64,000 nucleotides of DNA from Symbiodinium natans (Eukaryota > Sar > Dinophyceae > Suessiales > Symbiodiniaceae): positions 822,274 through 886,273 of the forward strand of contig CAJNDS010000891.1 in the NCBI GenBank assembly GCA_905221605.1, given 5' to 3'. The position numbers and the translations under genes are program-made. This document shows positions 1 through 9,782 of this stretch, piece after piece; position 1 is the stretch's first letter, and each line of letters begins with the position of its first letter. The notes below the pieces were generated by a model. It worked only from the letters and a program-made list of their open reading frames with translations, was not told the DNA's origin and searched no databases.

Positions 1-97
1 CCTGACTCATTATAAGGATCCTTAGAACAACTGAGGGTCTGTTCCTTAACTAAGGAAGGGGTTTTGGAAGATCTGGGTCCTTTTGGCACCCAAGAAG
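1..97. mobile_element. Family C inverted-repeat element, right part
   Basis: The window opens inside a family C element. Its right end, around 57-79, reads as AAGGGGTTTTGGAAGATCTGG, which is the inverted form of the TTCCAAAACCCC ends seen at 14.9, 24.6, 30.5 and 43.7 kb. The left end lies outside the window or is degraded. Confidence 0.5.
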
Positions 98-117
98 GAA
101 CCATCTTTTTGGATAAC

Positions 118-540
118 TCACCATACCTCAACCCGCAAGCTCAAGGCGAGGGCATTGGGATTCCCCCCTGGCTCCCCTGAGTCCCTTGCCGGAGCACTGA
201 CTCCCCTCCCCGCCCCTTCCCCTTTCCCCCCCCCCTCCCCCCGCTGACCCCCCCTACCCCCCCTAGACCCCCCGACCCCCTGCCATTCCTTTGACTCTCG
301 GACCCAAACCCGAACGTCATGAAACTGAATAAGTTTTAGAAGTGGACTGGCCTTGAGTTTAGGAATAAAATAGGTTTCAAAACGGACCCATTTTCTGTTT
401 TTGGAGGGGTTTGCGAACAGAAGGGACCCACTAGTATAGACCCCCAAAGAGTAGGCTTCCCTGCCAAAGAAAAGGGGGAATTGCGAAAAGGTTCCCTGAA
501 TTTCGGACAGCCACCATTTTGTCATGGGTTCCCCTACTAC
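118..540. other. Low-complexity C-rich stretch without supported gene
   Basis: The 135-codon minus-strand frame here runs through C-runs (210-275) and encodes Gly/Arg-rich low-complexity sequence. I see no splice sites or codon pattern that support a gene. Confidence 0.4.
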
Positions 541-960
541 CCTCCTCTACTAGGGTTTAGGGTTTAGGGTTTAGGGTTTAGGGTTTAGGGTTTTAGGGTA
601 GACCCAAGCCCTGCATAGGTTTCCCCCACAATGAAGGCCATTTCGGGATCATTCATCCAAATTAAGGTTCTTTGAGGGGGGAACCTGGGGGGGTTTAGGG
701 TTTAGGGGTTTGGGGTTTGGGGTTTAGGGTAAACTTTCAGGGGTTTGGGGTTTAGGGTAAACCCTCAGGGGGCAGTATAGAGGGGGGGGGGTAGAAGGGA
801 CACCCATGAAGTTGTCTAGGGTTTCGTTTAGGGTTTGAGAGAGGGTGACAGGACCGGTCATTGACATGGAGCCCCGGACTAAAGGGTCTAGGGTTTAGGG
901 TTTTGGACAAGTTTCTCAAAACAGCTACGGCCCAGGTTCTAGGGCCAGGCGAACCCTGAA
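541..960 (+). repeat. Degenerate TTTAGGG array
   Basis: Clean TTTAGGG copies at 549-600 are followed by variants (GGGTTTGGGGTTT, TTTAGGGTAAACC) separated by short unique pieces. This is an interstitial telomere-like block, plus strand G-rich. Confidence 0.85.
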
Positions 961-1013
961 CCCTAACCCAAACATCTAAACCTCTAATCCCTAGGCCCTT
1001 TCTCAGGCCTTGG

Positions 1014-1113
1014 CTGCACTTAGGAGGGTAGCTATAAATCAAATTTTTAGCTGCCTTGCTAAACCCAATAAGCCCAAAAAGGCTGAAGATCTAAAGTTAC
1101 AGTAAAGCACCAC
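1014..1113 (-). mobile_element. Family K element, copy 1 (intron-like)
   Basis: A roughly 100-bp sequence is shared with copies at 29.93 and 30.36 kb. Read on the minus strand each copy begins GTGGTGCTTTACTGTAAC and ends with a pyrimidine-rich CTACCCTCCTAAGTGCAG, so each is a ready GT-AG intron. No terminal inverted repeat is visible. Inferred to be an introner-type element. Confidence 0.6.
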
Positions 1114-1132
1114 AAAGAGGCAGCCTCCATAC

Positions 1133-1181
1133 CAGACTCCCCAGGGTCTCGCCCCACTTCGGTGCAGCTCATGGCCGCGTG
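1133..1181 (-). CDS. Putative short exon upstream of family K element
   Basis: On the minus strand TTTTCTGCAG precedes an open 49-nt stretch (HAAMSCTEVG...) that ends at a GTATGG donor. Third positions are GC-rich. The exon is too short to identify and is supported only by splice-like edges and codon pattern. Confidence 0.35.
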
Positions 1182-1639
1182 CTGCAGAAAACTAAGCCTT
1201 GGGGCACGTCGATTGAGGGTTAATTGGGTTTAAATTAACCCGAATTAACACCCTAAGCCCTATACTATACACCCCAAACCCTAAGCCCTTGAACCCCATT
1301 TAGGACTAAGGCTTTGAGGTTCAAGAATTTCCCTTGGGCTCAACATAGCCCCAAAAAACCTTCAACAACCCCAAAATAAGAGGCCTTAGAGCCTTAGGGT
1401 TCGGGTTACTTTTTTCAAGAATAACCCTAAACCCTAAACCCTAAACCCTAAAACGATTAGTTTTGTTAGGGTCGCAGCGTCAAAGTGTGTCGTGGCTTGG
1501 GGACGGGGGGGGGGGGGGGGCTTGGGAGATTAGGCTCCAAGGCTTGGTCTTTAGGGTTTAGGGTTTAGGGATTATTAGGGTTTAGGGATTAGGGATTAGG
1601 GTTTAGGGCTTAGGGTTTATACAGCTTCTTGTTCTTCTA

Positions 1640-2028
1640 GGTAGGTTGCTTAGGCATTCGGCACGGTAAGTGTCGAGCTGCAGGAATTCTGCCTTGGTTG
1701 GCAGCCACATGGGCTTCCACAGCTGCTGCGTCTGGTGGTCCGTCCGGGAATAGCAAAGATCGCTTCCCCGGTGGTGCCGGGTCTTGAGGTGGTACCCAGC
1801 CGGAGGTGGTGGGCACTCTACTTGAGGGTTCATGGTAACCAATCATGACTGTACTTATAACCCAAATTATAACTCTATTAGGGCAGTTAAGGGGCTTATA
1901 AGTACAGTTTTAAGTACAGTTATAGTTGGAAAATAAGTACCATGAACCTTCAAGTAGGGCCATCTCGATGTTGCCATCCTGAGGTCCAGGTGGCATTCCA
2001 CCCGGTGGTGGTAAGGGTGGCCCATTCT
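1640..2028 (-). CDS. Putative exon split by a family J element
   Basis: Minus-strand pieces 1957-2028 (GPPLPPPGGMPPG, proline/glycine-rich) and 1640-1818 (CPPPPAGYHLKT... QQLWKPMWLPTKAEFLQ) flank the element at 1819-1956. Near-duplicated flanks (GAG) let the frame continue if the element is removed. A second overlapping frame is also open. Product not recognised. Confidence 0.45.
1819..1956. mobile_element. Family J inverted-repeat element (MITE/introner-like)
   Basis: Ends are TACTTGAGGGTTCATGGTA and its inverted partner TACCATGAACCTTCAAGTA. Related copies or remnants lie at 10.74, 11.69, 22.71, 23.40 and 54.30 kb. It sits inside a reading frame. Non-autonomous; no coding capacity. Confidence 0.75.
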
Positions 2029-2349
2029 TGGGGTTTAGGGTTCAGGCTTCACCCTAAACCCTAAACCCCTAAACCCTAAACCCAGAACCCCAAACCTAAA
2101 CTCTAAACCCCTAAACCCCTAAACCCAGAACCCTGTAAATCCTAAAGCCTGAAAGCTCAATCCCCCAACCGCTGAACCCCCGTAAGTTGAGCCCTACTGT
2201 GGAGTAGACCCTGGAAAAAATAGATACTTTTTAGGTATAAGTAGCTGTAATAGGAACCCAGAACCAAAAATGTATTAAAGTATAGTACTCCCAAACCCAG
2301 TGACCTGAACCCTAAACCCTAAAAACCCTAAACCCTAAACCCACTGAAC

Positions 2350-2446
2350 TGATGCCCAGGTGCCCGTCCATCGCGGTCAGCTCATCCTCGAAGCAGTTGG
2401 TCCCGGTGGTCCTCTTGCGGTTCAGCTCACAGGTTCCAGGGGTGAC
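2350..2446 (-). CDS. Putative exon between CCCTAAA and TTTAGGG arrays
   Basis: The minus strand reads VTPGTCELNRKRTTG... ELTAMDGHLG with almost all codons ending in G or C, then a GT donor (GTTCAGTGGG) running into TTTAGGG. The upstream acceptor is not obvious. A similar TPGT coding start recurs near 5.49 kb, hinting at a repeated module. Two cysteines; function unknown. Confidence 0.5.
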
Positions 2447-2625
2447 GGTTTAGGGTTTAGGGTTTAGGGTTTAGGGTTTAGGGTTTACTGTAGGGTTTAG
2501 GGTTTAGGGTTTAGGGTCTAGGGTTTAGGGTTTGGGGTTTAGGGTTCGGGGTTGTTAATGGGGTTTAGGGTTGACGGGGTTTGGGGTTTAGGGCTGAGGG
2601 TTGGTGGGGTTTAGGGTTGATGGGT
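2447..2625 (+). repeat. TTTAGGG array with variants
   Basis: About ten exact TTTAGGG units at 2449-2516 degrade to GGGTTGACGGGG and GGGGTTTGGGG variants. It directly borders the exon at 2350-2446. Confidence 0.9.
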
Positions 2626-3130
2626 TTTGGTAGTGTTTGGGATTCAACGCTAAAGCCGAAAGCAGAACCAAATAAGACCCAGAAAGGTACCAAACAAGGA
2701 TTATTCTGATTTGGAAAGCCTCAGAAGATACTAGACCCAGGAGTCACCTGGGAATAAAAAGGGTGCCCTTTTGGGAGCCGTGAAAAAAGGAAAAAAAAGG
2801 GCCCTGCTCCCGGGTCCTAGTATTCCTAAACCCTACAAAGAGGAAATGAGGCATATGTTTTGAGGCGCGGCTTGGAACTTCGGCGTGGATTCTTTTCCCG
2901 GCGGGGGGGGGGGGGGGGGGGGGGGAAGCCTTAAATACTTGGAAGCCCCTGTACATCCTACTTAGGAGTAACACGAAGCCCCCCCTCCAGAAGAATGCAA
3001 ACAAAAGAACCTAAGAACCCAAAATGCTACGAACCCTACAAGCCCCCCACAACGTGCGTAATTCTCTGCAGTAGAATTCCCTTTTGTGGCACCCTAAAAC
3101 CTAAACCCTAAACCCTAAACCCTAAACTCT
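2626..3130. other. Mixed intergenic/intronic sequence with G tract
   Basis: Holds a degenerate family F element (2731-2820, GGAGTCACCTGGGAATAAAAAGGG) and a G homopolymer at 2902-2925, then isolated CCCTAAA units. No supported gene. Confidence 0.4.
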
Positions 3131-3222
3131 AACTTTAAAGAACTCCCCAAGTGCAGCGGGGCCCGCGCCGGAGGAGCCCTATGGCCCAAAGCCAGCGGCG
3201 GGCCATCCCTGAGCTGCGTCCA

Positions 3223-3244
3223 CCCCCCCCCCCCCAAGGGCAAA

Positions 3245-3278
<34 letters not shown>

Positions 3279-3290
3279 GGGGGGGGGTTT
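3223..3290. repeat. Poly-C/poly-G homopolymer pair
   Basis: A 14-C run is followed within 15 bp by a nearly continuous G run of over 35 nt. The two can pair as a hairpin and the G tract can form quadruplexes. Length is likely to be unstable. Confidence 0.8.
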
Positions 3291-3309
3291 AGGGTTTAGG
3301 GTTTAGGGT

Positions 3310-3341
<32 letters not shown>

Positions 3342-3483
3342 GGTTTAGGGTTTAGGGTTTAGGGTTGTTTGTGTTTGAGGTTAGGGCTTATCGGGATACT
3401 TGTGTAGGGTATAGGGTGGTTACCCCCTGAACCCTGGAGAGAGCTTTTAGCGCTGGACCCGCTATGGACCAGAACGATATGGA

Positions 3484-3612
3484 ACCCGGAACCCTAAACC
3501 CTAAACCCTAAAACCCTAAACCCTACACCCTACACCCTACACCCTAAACCCTAAACCCTAAACCCTAAACCCTAAACCCTAAACCCTAAACCCTAAACCC
3601 TAAACCCTAAAC
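3484..3612 (-). repeat. CCCTAAA array
   Basis: About 17 CCCTAAA-type units, with a short CCCTACA run at 3526-3545, all C-rich on the plus strand. Confidence 0.95.
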
Positions 3613-3967
3613 CGCAGCGGGTGGTGGGGGGGGGATACAGGAGCGAAGAATTGCCACTCTGATCCCCATGTATTTGGGGGCTTCCGAAAACTAGGGGGTG
3701 CCCTTTTTGGGGGTCCCTTTAAGGGGCTTCTACTCCATTTAGGGGGTATAAAAGGGGGTAGTACCCCTGTGTTTGGAAATGCCCATTTGTACTCTAAACA
3801 GCCCTAAACCCTAAACCCTAAACCCTTAAAAAAAGGAGCCGCTGATCTGAGACATGCGTCGCCCGCTCGTCCTTCCGACGCGCGCCCGGAGGTAAGAAAG
3901 TGGGGTTCGCTATCTGATCTCCATGGCTGCGGAGGGTTTAGGGTTTAGGGTTTAGGGGTAGTTAGAA

Positions 3968-4060
3968 GGGACACCTATAATAGCCCCCAAATAGTAGGAT
4001 TCCCCTTACAATGATATTGTAAGGGGAATCCTACTATTTGGGGGCTATTATAGGTGTCCC
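3968..4060. repeat. Perfect 45-bp palindrome (hairpin element)
   Basis: The arm 3968-4012 is an exact reverse complement of 4016-4060 with a 3-nt spacer. The outer flank (TTTTCGTAAACCCCC at 4064-4078) matches family G ends. A perfect arm this long implies recent origin or a mirror duplication. Confidence 0.9.
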
Positions 4061-4206
4061 CTGTTTTCGTAAACCCCCGTGTTGTTCCCTCGTCACCCTC
4101 AGCAGTCAACTGAAGGGTACGTACTTAATGCCCTAAATAACCCTAAACCCAAAACCCAAAACCCTAAACCCTAGTTACACTCTGGTCTCAGAGACGTGTA
4201 GGCTTG

Positions 4207-4280
4207 ATAGGGTTTAGGGTTTAGGGTTTAGGGTTTAGGGTTTAGGGTTTAGGGTTTAGGGTTTAGGGTTTAGGGTTTAG
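4207..4280 (+). repeat. TTTAGGG array
   Basis: Ten near-perfect TTTAGGG units immediately left of family A copy 1. Confidence 0.95.
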
Positions 4281-4391
4281 CCCCTAAGGGTCCATGTACC
4301 TAAGCAAGGAATGCTTGAGCCCCAAGTACCTCCTAAACAGGGACGTTTGGGGCCCAAGTACACAATGATTTGGTACATGGACCCTTAGGGG
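4281..4391. mobile_element. Family A inverted-repeat element, copy 1
   Basis: Ends CCCCTAAGGGTCCATGTACC and its exact inverse at 4372-4391. Interior GGGCCCAAGTAC blocks recur in copies at 5.08, 7.40 and 43.16 kb. About 110 bp, no coding capacity: a MITE or introner-like family. Confidence 0.8.
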
Positions 4392-4601
4392 TAGTGACTA
4401 CCCCCAGTTTAGTACTATTATCAGGACACCAATCAGGTACCCCTAGTTTCGAAAAGCCCCCAACGAATATTGGGATTGGTGTGGTGGGGGACCTGAATCC
4501 AGAAATAACAAGGGCGCCCTTCTGATGATTCAAGAGGTTGCGAAGGGAACCGGACCCTAAAGAGGGAGTAATGCCACACTAGCGTGCCACCCCAAGGACA
4601 C

Positions 4602-4642
4602 TGAACACACACACACACGCACACACACACACACACACACAC
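4602..4642. repeat. CA dinucleotide microsatellite
   Basis: About 20 CA units with one CG interruption, next to a TTTAGGG block. Confidence 0.95.
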
Positions 4643-5080
4643 TGGGTTTAGGGTTTATGGTTGGGTTTAGGGTTTCGGGTTTCGGGACAGCAATGTGGTC
4701 CCTTTTCCCAACCTGATAGAACTGGAGGAAGTCCAGGTTGTCCACCTGGCTAATCCAGAGTGCCGCTGAGGGCTTTCAGGGATTTTTGAGGCAAGGGTTT
4801 AGGGTTTAGGGTTTATAGGGTTTAGGGTTTAGGGTTTAGGGTTTAAGGTTTAGGGTTTAGGGTATAGGCTTTAGGGCTTTAGGGTTTAGGGGGCAGGGCT
4901 CAGGGTTTAGGGTTTAGGGTTTAGGGTTTGCCTGTTGAGGTTGGGGCCCCAATGTTTGGAGGGGGTGGGTGGGGGGGTGGGAGGGGAGGGGCTGACCAAG
5001 ACTTCCTGATTTGGGTGGTGTTGAAGGTCAGGTTGCTGTCTTCCGGCTTCATGGCCTGGCTAAGCGGGCCGGCCCCGAAC

Positions 5081-5164
5081 AGGGTACTTGGGCCTTAAAG
5101 TACCTCCTACATGGGCGACTTTGGGGCCCAAGTATAAAATAACTAGGGTACATGGACGCTTAGG
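5081..5164. mobile_element. Family A element, copy 2 (left end lost)
   Basis: Shares the TTGGGCC(TT)AAAGTACCTCC core and the GTACATGGAC.CTTAGGG right end with copy 1. Confidence 0.65.
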
Positions 5165-5622
5165 GAAACGCTAAATCCTGCCACTCACCCAAGCCCTTAA
5201 GCTCAACCTTGAGCCACGCGGAGCGTGAACCAAAAGACCTGTACCCTAACCCCAAACCCTAAACCCTAAACCCCTGACACTATGGGCACTAAACCTACGT
5301 TCCTCAGGTTTAGGGCTTAGGGTTGGGGTTTGGGGTCTAAGGTTTAGGGCTTAATTAGGGCTTAGGGTTTGGGTTTCGTATGAGATTCCAGCCTAAGGGT
5401 ATGACTGGGCGTCCTAGCAAACCAACTATACCCCAAACCCGACAAGGACGCACACCTGATTGTAGATGACGGTTCCAGGGGTGAATGCCTTAAACCCTAA
5501 ACCCTAAACCCCACACCCTAAACCCTAAACCCTAAACTCTAAACCCTAGACCCTAAACCCTAAACCCTAAACCCTGCTGCATCACAGTTTTGCATCCGCA
5601 GCTTTGCAATGTTGAACTGCGT

Positions 5623-5690
5623 GCTCCGATCAGATGCATTGAGCTGATGATTTTGCACGGGAGGGCTCCGATCAGATGCATTGAGCTGAT
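5623..5690. repeat. Tandem duplication, 42-bp period
   Basis: GCTCCGATCAGATGCATTGA occurs at 5623 and again at 5665, inside a short unique island between CCCTAAA arrays. Confidence 0.8.
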
Positions 5691-6070
5691 ATTCCCAAAG
5701 AGCCCCAATCCCTAAACCCCAAACCCTAAACCCTAAACCCTGAACCCTAAACCCTAAACCCAAAACCCTACTTTAAACCTTAACTCAGTCTGCTCTCTGC
5801 GTTCGCTACCCCTCCGGGGCATTCACAAAGAGACTCCAACATCCCCTTCAATTGTGAAATGGATCCTCCTAAACCCTAAACCCTAAACTCTAAACCCTAA
5901 ACCCTAAATAACCCTAAACCCATCCTTACATCCTGAGAGGGATCCTACTGCATCCCGAGAAAGCTTCCCTAATGAAGGAGTTTTGGAGTCTGGCCAGGCC
6001 TGGCTTCGAATTTGTTACGCCTCAGGCGATTTTTTCAGAAGCAGCCTGGCACGTTGTAGAACCTGTTTTT

Positions 6071-6412
6071 TTAGAGGGAATCGTCTTCCGGTACACACTT
6101 GTTGGCTTCAAAGCTGTAGTAGTCTGCTGGCTCGCCTGTGCAGGACCGGGCGCTATACCTCGCAAACGTGATGTTCGCAGCGCCATTGGAGTGCACGCAC
6201 CGAAACTGATAGCTAGACTCGGCGACGTCGCTACTGACGCACGGCCCCACCTCAACTGGGTCAAAGTCGGTCTCGGTGGAGTTCGCCAAATCGCAGCCTG
6301 CCGCGCTGTACCGAGTCCTGTTGCCTGACATCTGCCCCCCCGACTCGGTGGGAATCTCGTCGACCTCTTCCTTTGGGGCACATCCCTGAAGGACCTTAGT
6401 TGCTGAGTTCAT
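6071..6412 (-). CDS. Cys-rich protein, putative C-terminal exon
   Basis: A 113-codon minus-strand frame with a stop, in a telomere-repeat-free stretch. Six cysteines fall at residues 11, 40, 58, 72, 91 and 106, with N-x-T/S sites (GNRTR, LANST, AANIT), suggesting a secreted or surface protein. Composition is hydrophilic and codons look used. A methionine opens the frame, but an upstream acceptor could equally start the exon. Domain not recognised. Confidence 0.6.
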   Translation of the reverse strand: MNSATKVLQGCAPKEEVDEIPTESGGQMSGNRTRYSAAGCDLANSTETDFDPVEVGPCVSSDVAESSYQFRCVHSNGAANITFARYSARSCTGEPADYYSFEANKCVPEDDSL

Positions 6413-6623
6413 GAGCCCCCCAAAAAAGCGGAGACTTTCAGTTCTATAGGGGATCTATAGGGGATTATGGTATCCCAAAAAGTGCAAAGTGTACTCACCC
6501 AGCAACTAAGGGACAGAGCTCGCCCACAGGATGGCCGATGCTACCACCAAGCGCGTGGCAACCATCTAGAAGTGAGGGCCAGCAGTTACGTGTAGGCTGG
6601 AGCTCCGCTCTTGAGCCGAATGT

Positions 6624-6724
6624 GGGGTTTACGATATTAAGGGGTACCTTCTTGGGGTCCTTATTACAAGGGGATCCGACTATTCGAGGGTTTATCTTGG
6701 GGTCCCCTATTTTCGTAAACTCCC
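6624..6724. mobile_element. Family G inverted-repeat element, copy 1
   Basis: Starts GGGGTTTACGATATTAAGG and ends CCCCTATTTTCGTAAACTCCC. Copies occur at 22.18 and 62.58 kb. Plus-strand frames on both sides (SSALEPN and ALLSALEARNYCHEQFD then stop) are in register, so it may interrupt a gene. Confidence 0.75.
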
Positions 6725-7081
6725 ATGACTCCCATGTGCTCTATGCAGCTGCACCCTGGGCTTTACTCAGTGCTTTAGAAGCACGCAACTATTGTCATGA
6801 GCAGTTTGATTGACAGGAACATGAGCCGGTAACCGATCCCAACGGAGGGGGAGGTTACAGCTTTCGTCTGTTTGTGGGGTCTTACACCACGAAGTTTGCA
6901 AGCCCAACCCTGAGCCTAATCTGAGTAAAGGGCCGTACACGTCCGAACGCCGCGGTCGCCCTCATAGTCGCATTGAGGGAGGTGCCTTACAAGCGTGCAG
7001 AAACACAGACCTACCAGCATCATCCCTAACCCTAATCCTAAATCCTAAACCCTAAACCCTAAACCCCAATAAGGCTTCAAG

Positions 7082-7160
7082 ATGGCCCTTCTAACAAGGA
7101 CCACAAGAGAGAACCCTCAAATCGAGAACTGCACTTACGGGGTCGTGTGCTCCAGCGGCA
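7082..7160 (+). CDS. Putative short exon
   Basis: After CTTCAAG the plus strand reads MALLTRTTRENPQIEN... with two cysteines and reaches a GTACTAG donor. Flanked upstream by CCCTAAA repeats. Identity unknown; the strand is not secure. Confidence 0.35.
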
Positions 7161-7402
7161 GTACTAGCCTCAAACTCTAAACACTCACTAAATCCCACAG
7201 TAACCCTAATTAGATCCTACCCCCCCCCCCCCCCGCCCATCCAAAAAACAAAAGCTTCAGAAAATCTCTACGGCGTGAGAATCTCTACGGCGGTTCGCTG
7301 CAATGTCTTGTGGAGGGGGGATTGGCAACCTCAACCATGTCTCAAAACTACAACTACCCAGCAGCCTGAACCCTAAGACCTAGACCCTAAGCCCTAGAAA
7401 CC

Positions 7403-7505
7403 ATAAGGGTTCATGCACCTGACTTATTTTGCTTGGGCCCCAAAGTCCGTATGTAGGAGGTACTTTAAGGCCCAAGAATTGCCTATTTCGGTACATGGAC
7501 CCTTA
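7403..7505. mobile_element. Family A element, copy 3
   Basis: Ends AAGGGTTCATGCACC and GGTACATGGACCCTTAG; interior TTGGGCCCCAAAGTCC and GTAGGAGGTACTTTAAGG as in the other copies, inverted relative to copy 2. Confidence 0.75.
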
Positions 7506-7677
7506 GCCCTAAACCCTCAACCACAAACCAGCCCTATCCCTTAAAGAACCCAGAAAACCTAAAATACGAGGCCTTAGAGCCTTAGGGTATGGGCCCTTGG
7601 GGTGAGCCCTAAACACATTGGGGCGTACATGCTCTTGGAGAGTCCCAAGCTACACCGCTCATAGCATGGACTTGGGC

Positions 7678-7812
7678 TTTAGGGTTTAGGGTTTAGGGTT
7701 TTGGGGTTTTGGGGTTTTGGGGTTTTGGGGTTTTGGGGTTTTGGGGTTTTGGGGTTTTGGGGTTTTGGGGTTTTGGGGTTTAGGGGTTTAGGGGTTTAGG
7801 GTTTAGGGTTTA
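7678..7812 (+). repeat. TTTAGGG array with a TTTTGGGG core
   Basis: Ordinary TTTAGGG units flank about ten uninterrupted TTTTGGGG units (7699-7780), then TTTAGGGG. An octamer of this form is the hypotrich-ciliate telomere repeat; here it is most simply a locally homogenised variant. Confidence 0.95.
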
Positions 7813-8230
7813 ATTGGGGTACTCTTGGGTTTAGGGTACTTTAGGGTTGATAGGGTTTGGAGTTTCAGTTTTCGGGTCCTGGTTCCTCCTGACGCCTGGT
7901 TCCTGAGTTTGCGTGTTTAGCAGGGTAAGTTCTACGTCTTAACCCCTAACAAACCCTCTAAACCAAAACAAAACCCTACGAACCCTACAAACTCTACGAA
8001 TCCTACACGCCCTGCTCACTCTACAACCCCCCCCCCTCCCCCCTCCCCCACCCCCGCGAGGCTCCGCACACCCAACTCTCCAGGCCGGAATCAGCAACCT
8101 CCCAGCGGGCAAAAGATACCACAGAACAAGAAGTTACATAGGGTCTAGGGTTTAGGGTTTAGGGTTTAGGGTTTAGGGTTTAGAGTTTAGGGTTTAGGGT
8201 TTAGGGCTTAGGGCGACATGACTTGAGATA

Positions 8231-8317
8231 TTCCCTCCTTATACTAACACTCTTTAGTGGGGATTATAGTAGGTGGTACTATACTCCCTGTTCAGGACTG
8301 TCAGCATAAGGGGGAGG
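8231..8317. mobile_element. Family E inverted-repeat element, copy 1
   Basis: Ends TTCCCTCCTTATACTAACAC and CTGTCAGCATAAGGGGGA. Copies at 22.38 and 38.52 kb share the CCCCCTTATACTAACAGTCC end. Confidence 0.65.
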
Positions 8318-8371
8318 GGGTGCTTAAGCAAACAATTAGTCGATGACTCGCGACTCTATGCAGTTTACGCT

Positions 8372-8692
8372 TCACCCTTCTTGAAATAAGGAGTGGACTG
8401 GCACTTCTCTTCCAGGCCACGTCATGGAGAAGTCGCAATGCTCTCGATACATGGTCAGCTCACGCTCCGTTTGTCGAGGTCTACTTCTCAACCCCTCTTC
8501 GAGCAGGCACTCCAGCGACATGCCCGGTGGGCCGGCCGGGCATGGCGGCAAGGCCGCAAAGAGTGTTGGCTGCGATGCTCGCCAAGTGCTGCGAAGCCGA
8601 TGTGTGGCAGAACTTGGTGACGGGGTAAAGGCCGGCTCAGATCTTCTGCCGGACTGGAGGTGCATTTTCTTAACTGAGGGGCCAAACCCCAA
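8372..8692 (-). CDS. Putative C-terminal exon, unknown protein
   Basis: Minus-strand frame of 106 codons ending in TGA. The last 50 codons (MSLECLLEEGLRS... CDFSMTWPGREVPVHS) have the strongest composition. The first part is Ser/Pro/Arg-rich and may be non-coding. The plus strand is also partly open. Not recognised. Confidence 0.5.
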   Translation of the reverse strand: MGFGPSVKKMHLQSGRRSEPAFTPSPSSATHRLRSTWRASQPTLFAALPPCPAGPPGMSLECLLEEGLRSRPRQTERELTMYREHCDFSMTWPGREVPVHSLFQEG

Positions 8693-8838
8693 ACGCCAAA
8701 GCCTACCCTAAACCCTAAACCCCAAAAAACCTAAACCGCAAACACGAAACCCTACCCCAAACCCTAAACCCCAAACCCTAAACCTCGGAGGTCTAGCTCA
8801 TTCCTCATCGATGAACCCGAAGTACCCAACCCCTTTAG

Positions 8839-9017
8839 ATGCATGAACTTGGGGGTGCCAGCGTGGAAGAATTCATGACTACAAATTGCTTAAGAACCCC
8901 CCAAAAAAGCAAAACATGTTCTTCCTTAATAAGGGCAATATAGGGATTACTGTTTTCTTTATTCTTTTGGGGATTCTTAAGCAAATAGTAGATGAAAGGT
9001 CTTGGTCTAAGCTCTAA
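8839..9017 (+). CDS. Small frame split by a GC-AG introner (family D)
   Basis: After TTTAG an ATG opens MHELGGASVEEFMTTN; removing 8888-8991 as a GC-AG intron continues the frame as YERSWSKL then TAA. It could be a tiny gene or the last exons of a longer one. The join is my inference from frame continuity. Confidence 0.4.
8888..8991 (+). mobile_element. Family D element, copy 1 (GC-AG introner-like)
   Basis: Ends GCTTAAGAACCCCCC and GGGGATTCTTAAGCAAATAGTAG form the inverted repeat; the outer bases supply a GC donor and a TAG acceptor. Copies at 12.70 and 28.18 kb. Dinoflagellate introns commonly tolerate GC donors. Confidence 0.7.
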
Positions 9018-9782
9018 ACCCTTCAAGCCCTTGGGTTTAGGGTTTCAGGTGTAGGGTTGAAGAGGTGTTAGAGGTTTAAGGGTGAAGGCTTAAAGGTGTA
9101 GGGCTTAGGGTTTTTGGTTCAGGGTTTGAGGAGGTTTAAGGGTTTCAGGGTCTAAGGGTTAGTGCTCAGGGTTTAGGGTTCAAGGTTTAGTTAGGACACG
9201 CGCCTTGGCCACCTGAACATCCCAGCGCCTGCGAGACGCAGTGTTGGGTTGGCCCTTTCAGCCCTCACGGGTCTCGGGATTTCAGGGGTTTTTGGGGGTG
9301 TTTAGCGCTTTTTGGGTATAGGGTTTTGGGTTTGCAAGGTTTTTAGGGTTTTCAGGGTATGCAGGGCTTTTTCGGACTGCTAGTAGTAATCCGAGCTTCT
9401 GATTAATTGGTGGCCCCCCCCCCCCCCCCCCCCCCCTCCACAATAAGGAATGCAGGGTTCCGCAATAGTTGGACCATGGCCCTGTATTGATTCTCTATTA
9501 AAAACAAAAGGCTGCAGATCCCTGAGGTGCTGTAGCTTTGCGTCTCCGCAAGCAAAACAAGAAGCCTGCCGACAGATTTTTGAACCCCCCCAAAAAAAAA
9601 AATCCTTTAAATGTGGGGGGTTTGTCCCATACGAAATCCACCCTAATGGAAAGTAGTCTTCCGGCGGGCTTCCGGCCAAAACAAATTTCTTTAAATGTGG
9701 GGGGTATTAATTAAACTGATGCTCGGATTAGCTCAAGAGCCCAGACCAGGCTCCGGCAAGCTGGTCACCACGTGCAGATCAA

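Noticed and set aside
5560-5763. Minus-strand frame reading through repeats at 5.6 kb
   Set aside because: Most of it is translated heptamer; the unique middle is a tandem duplication.
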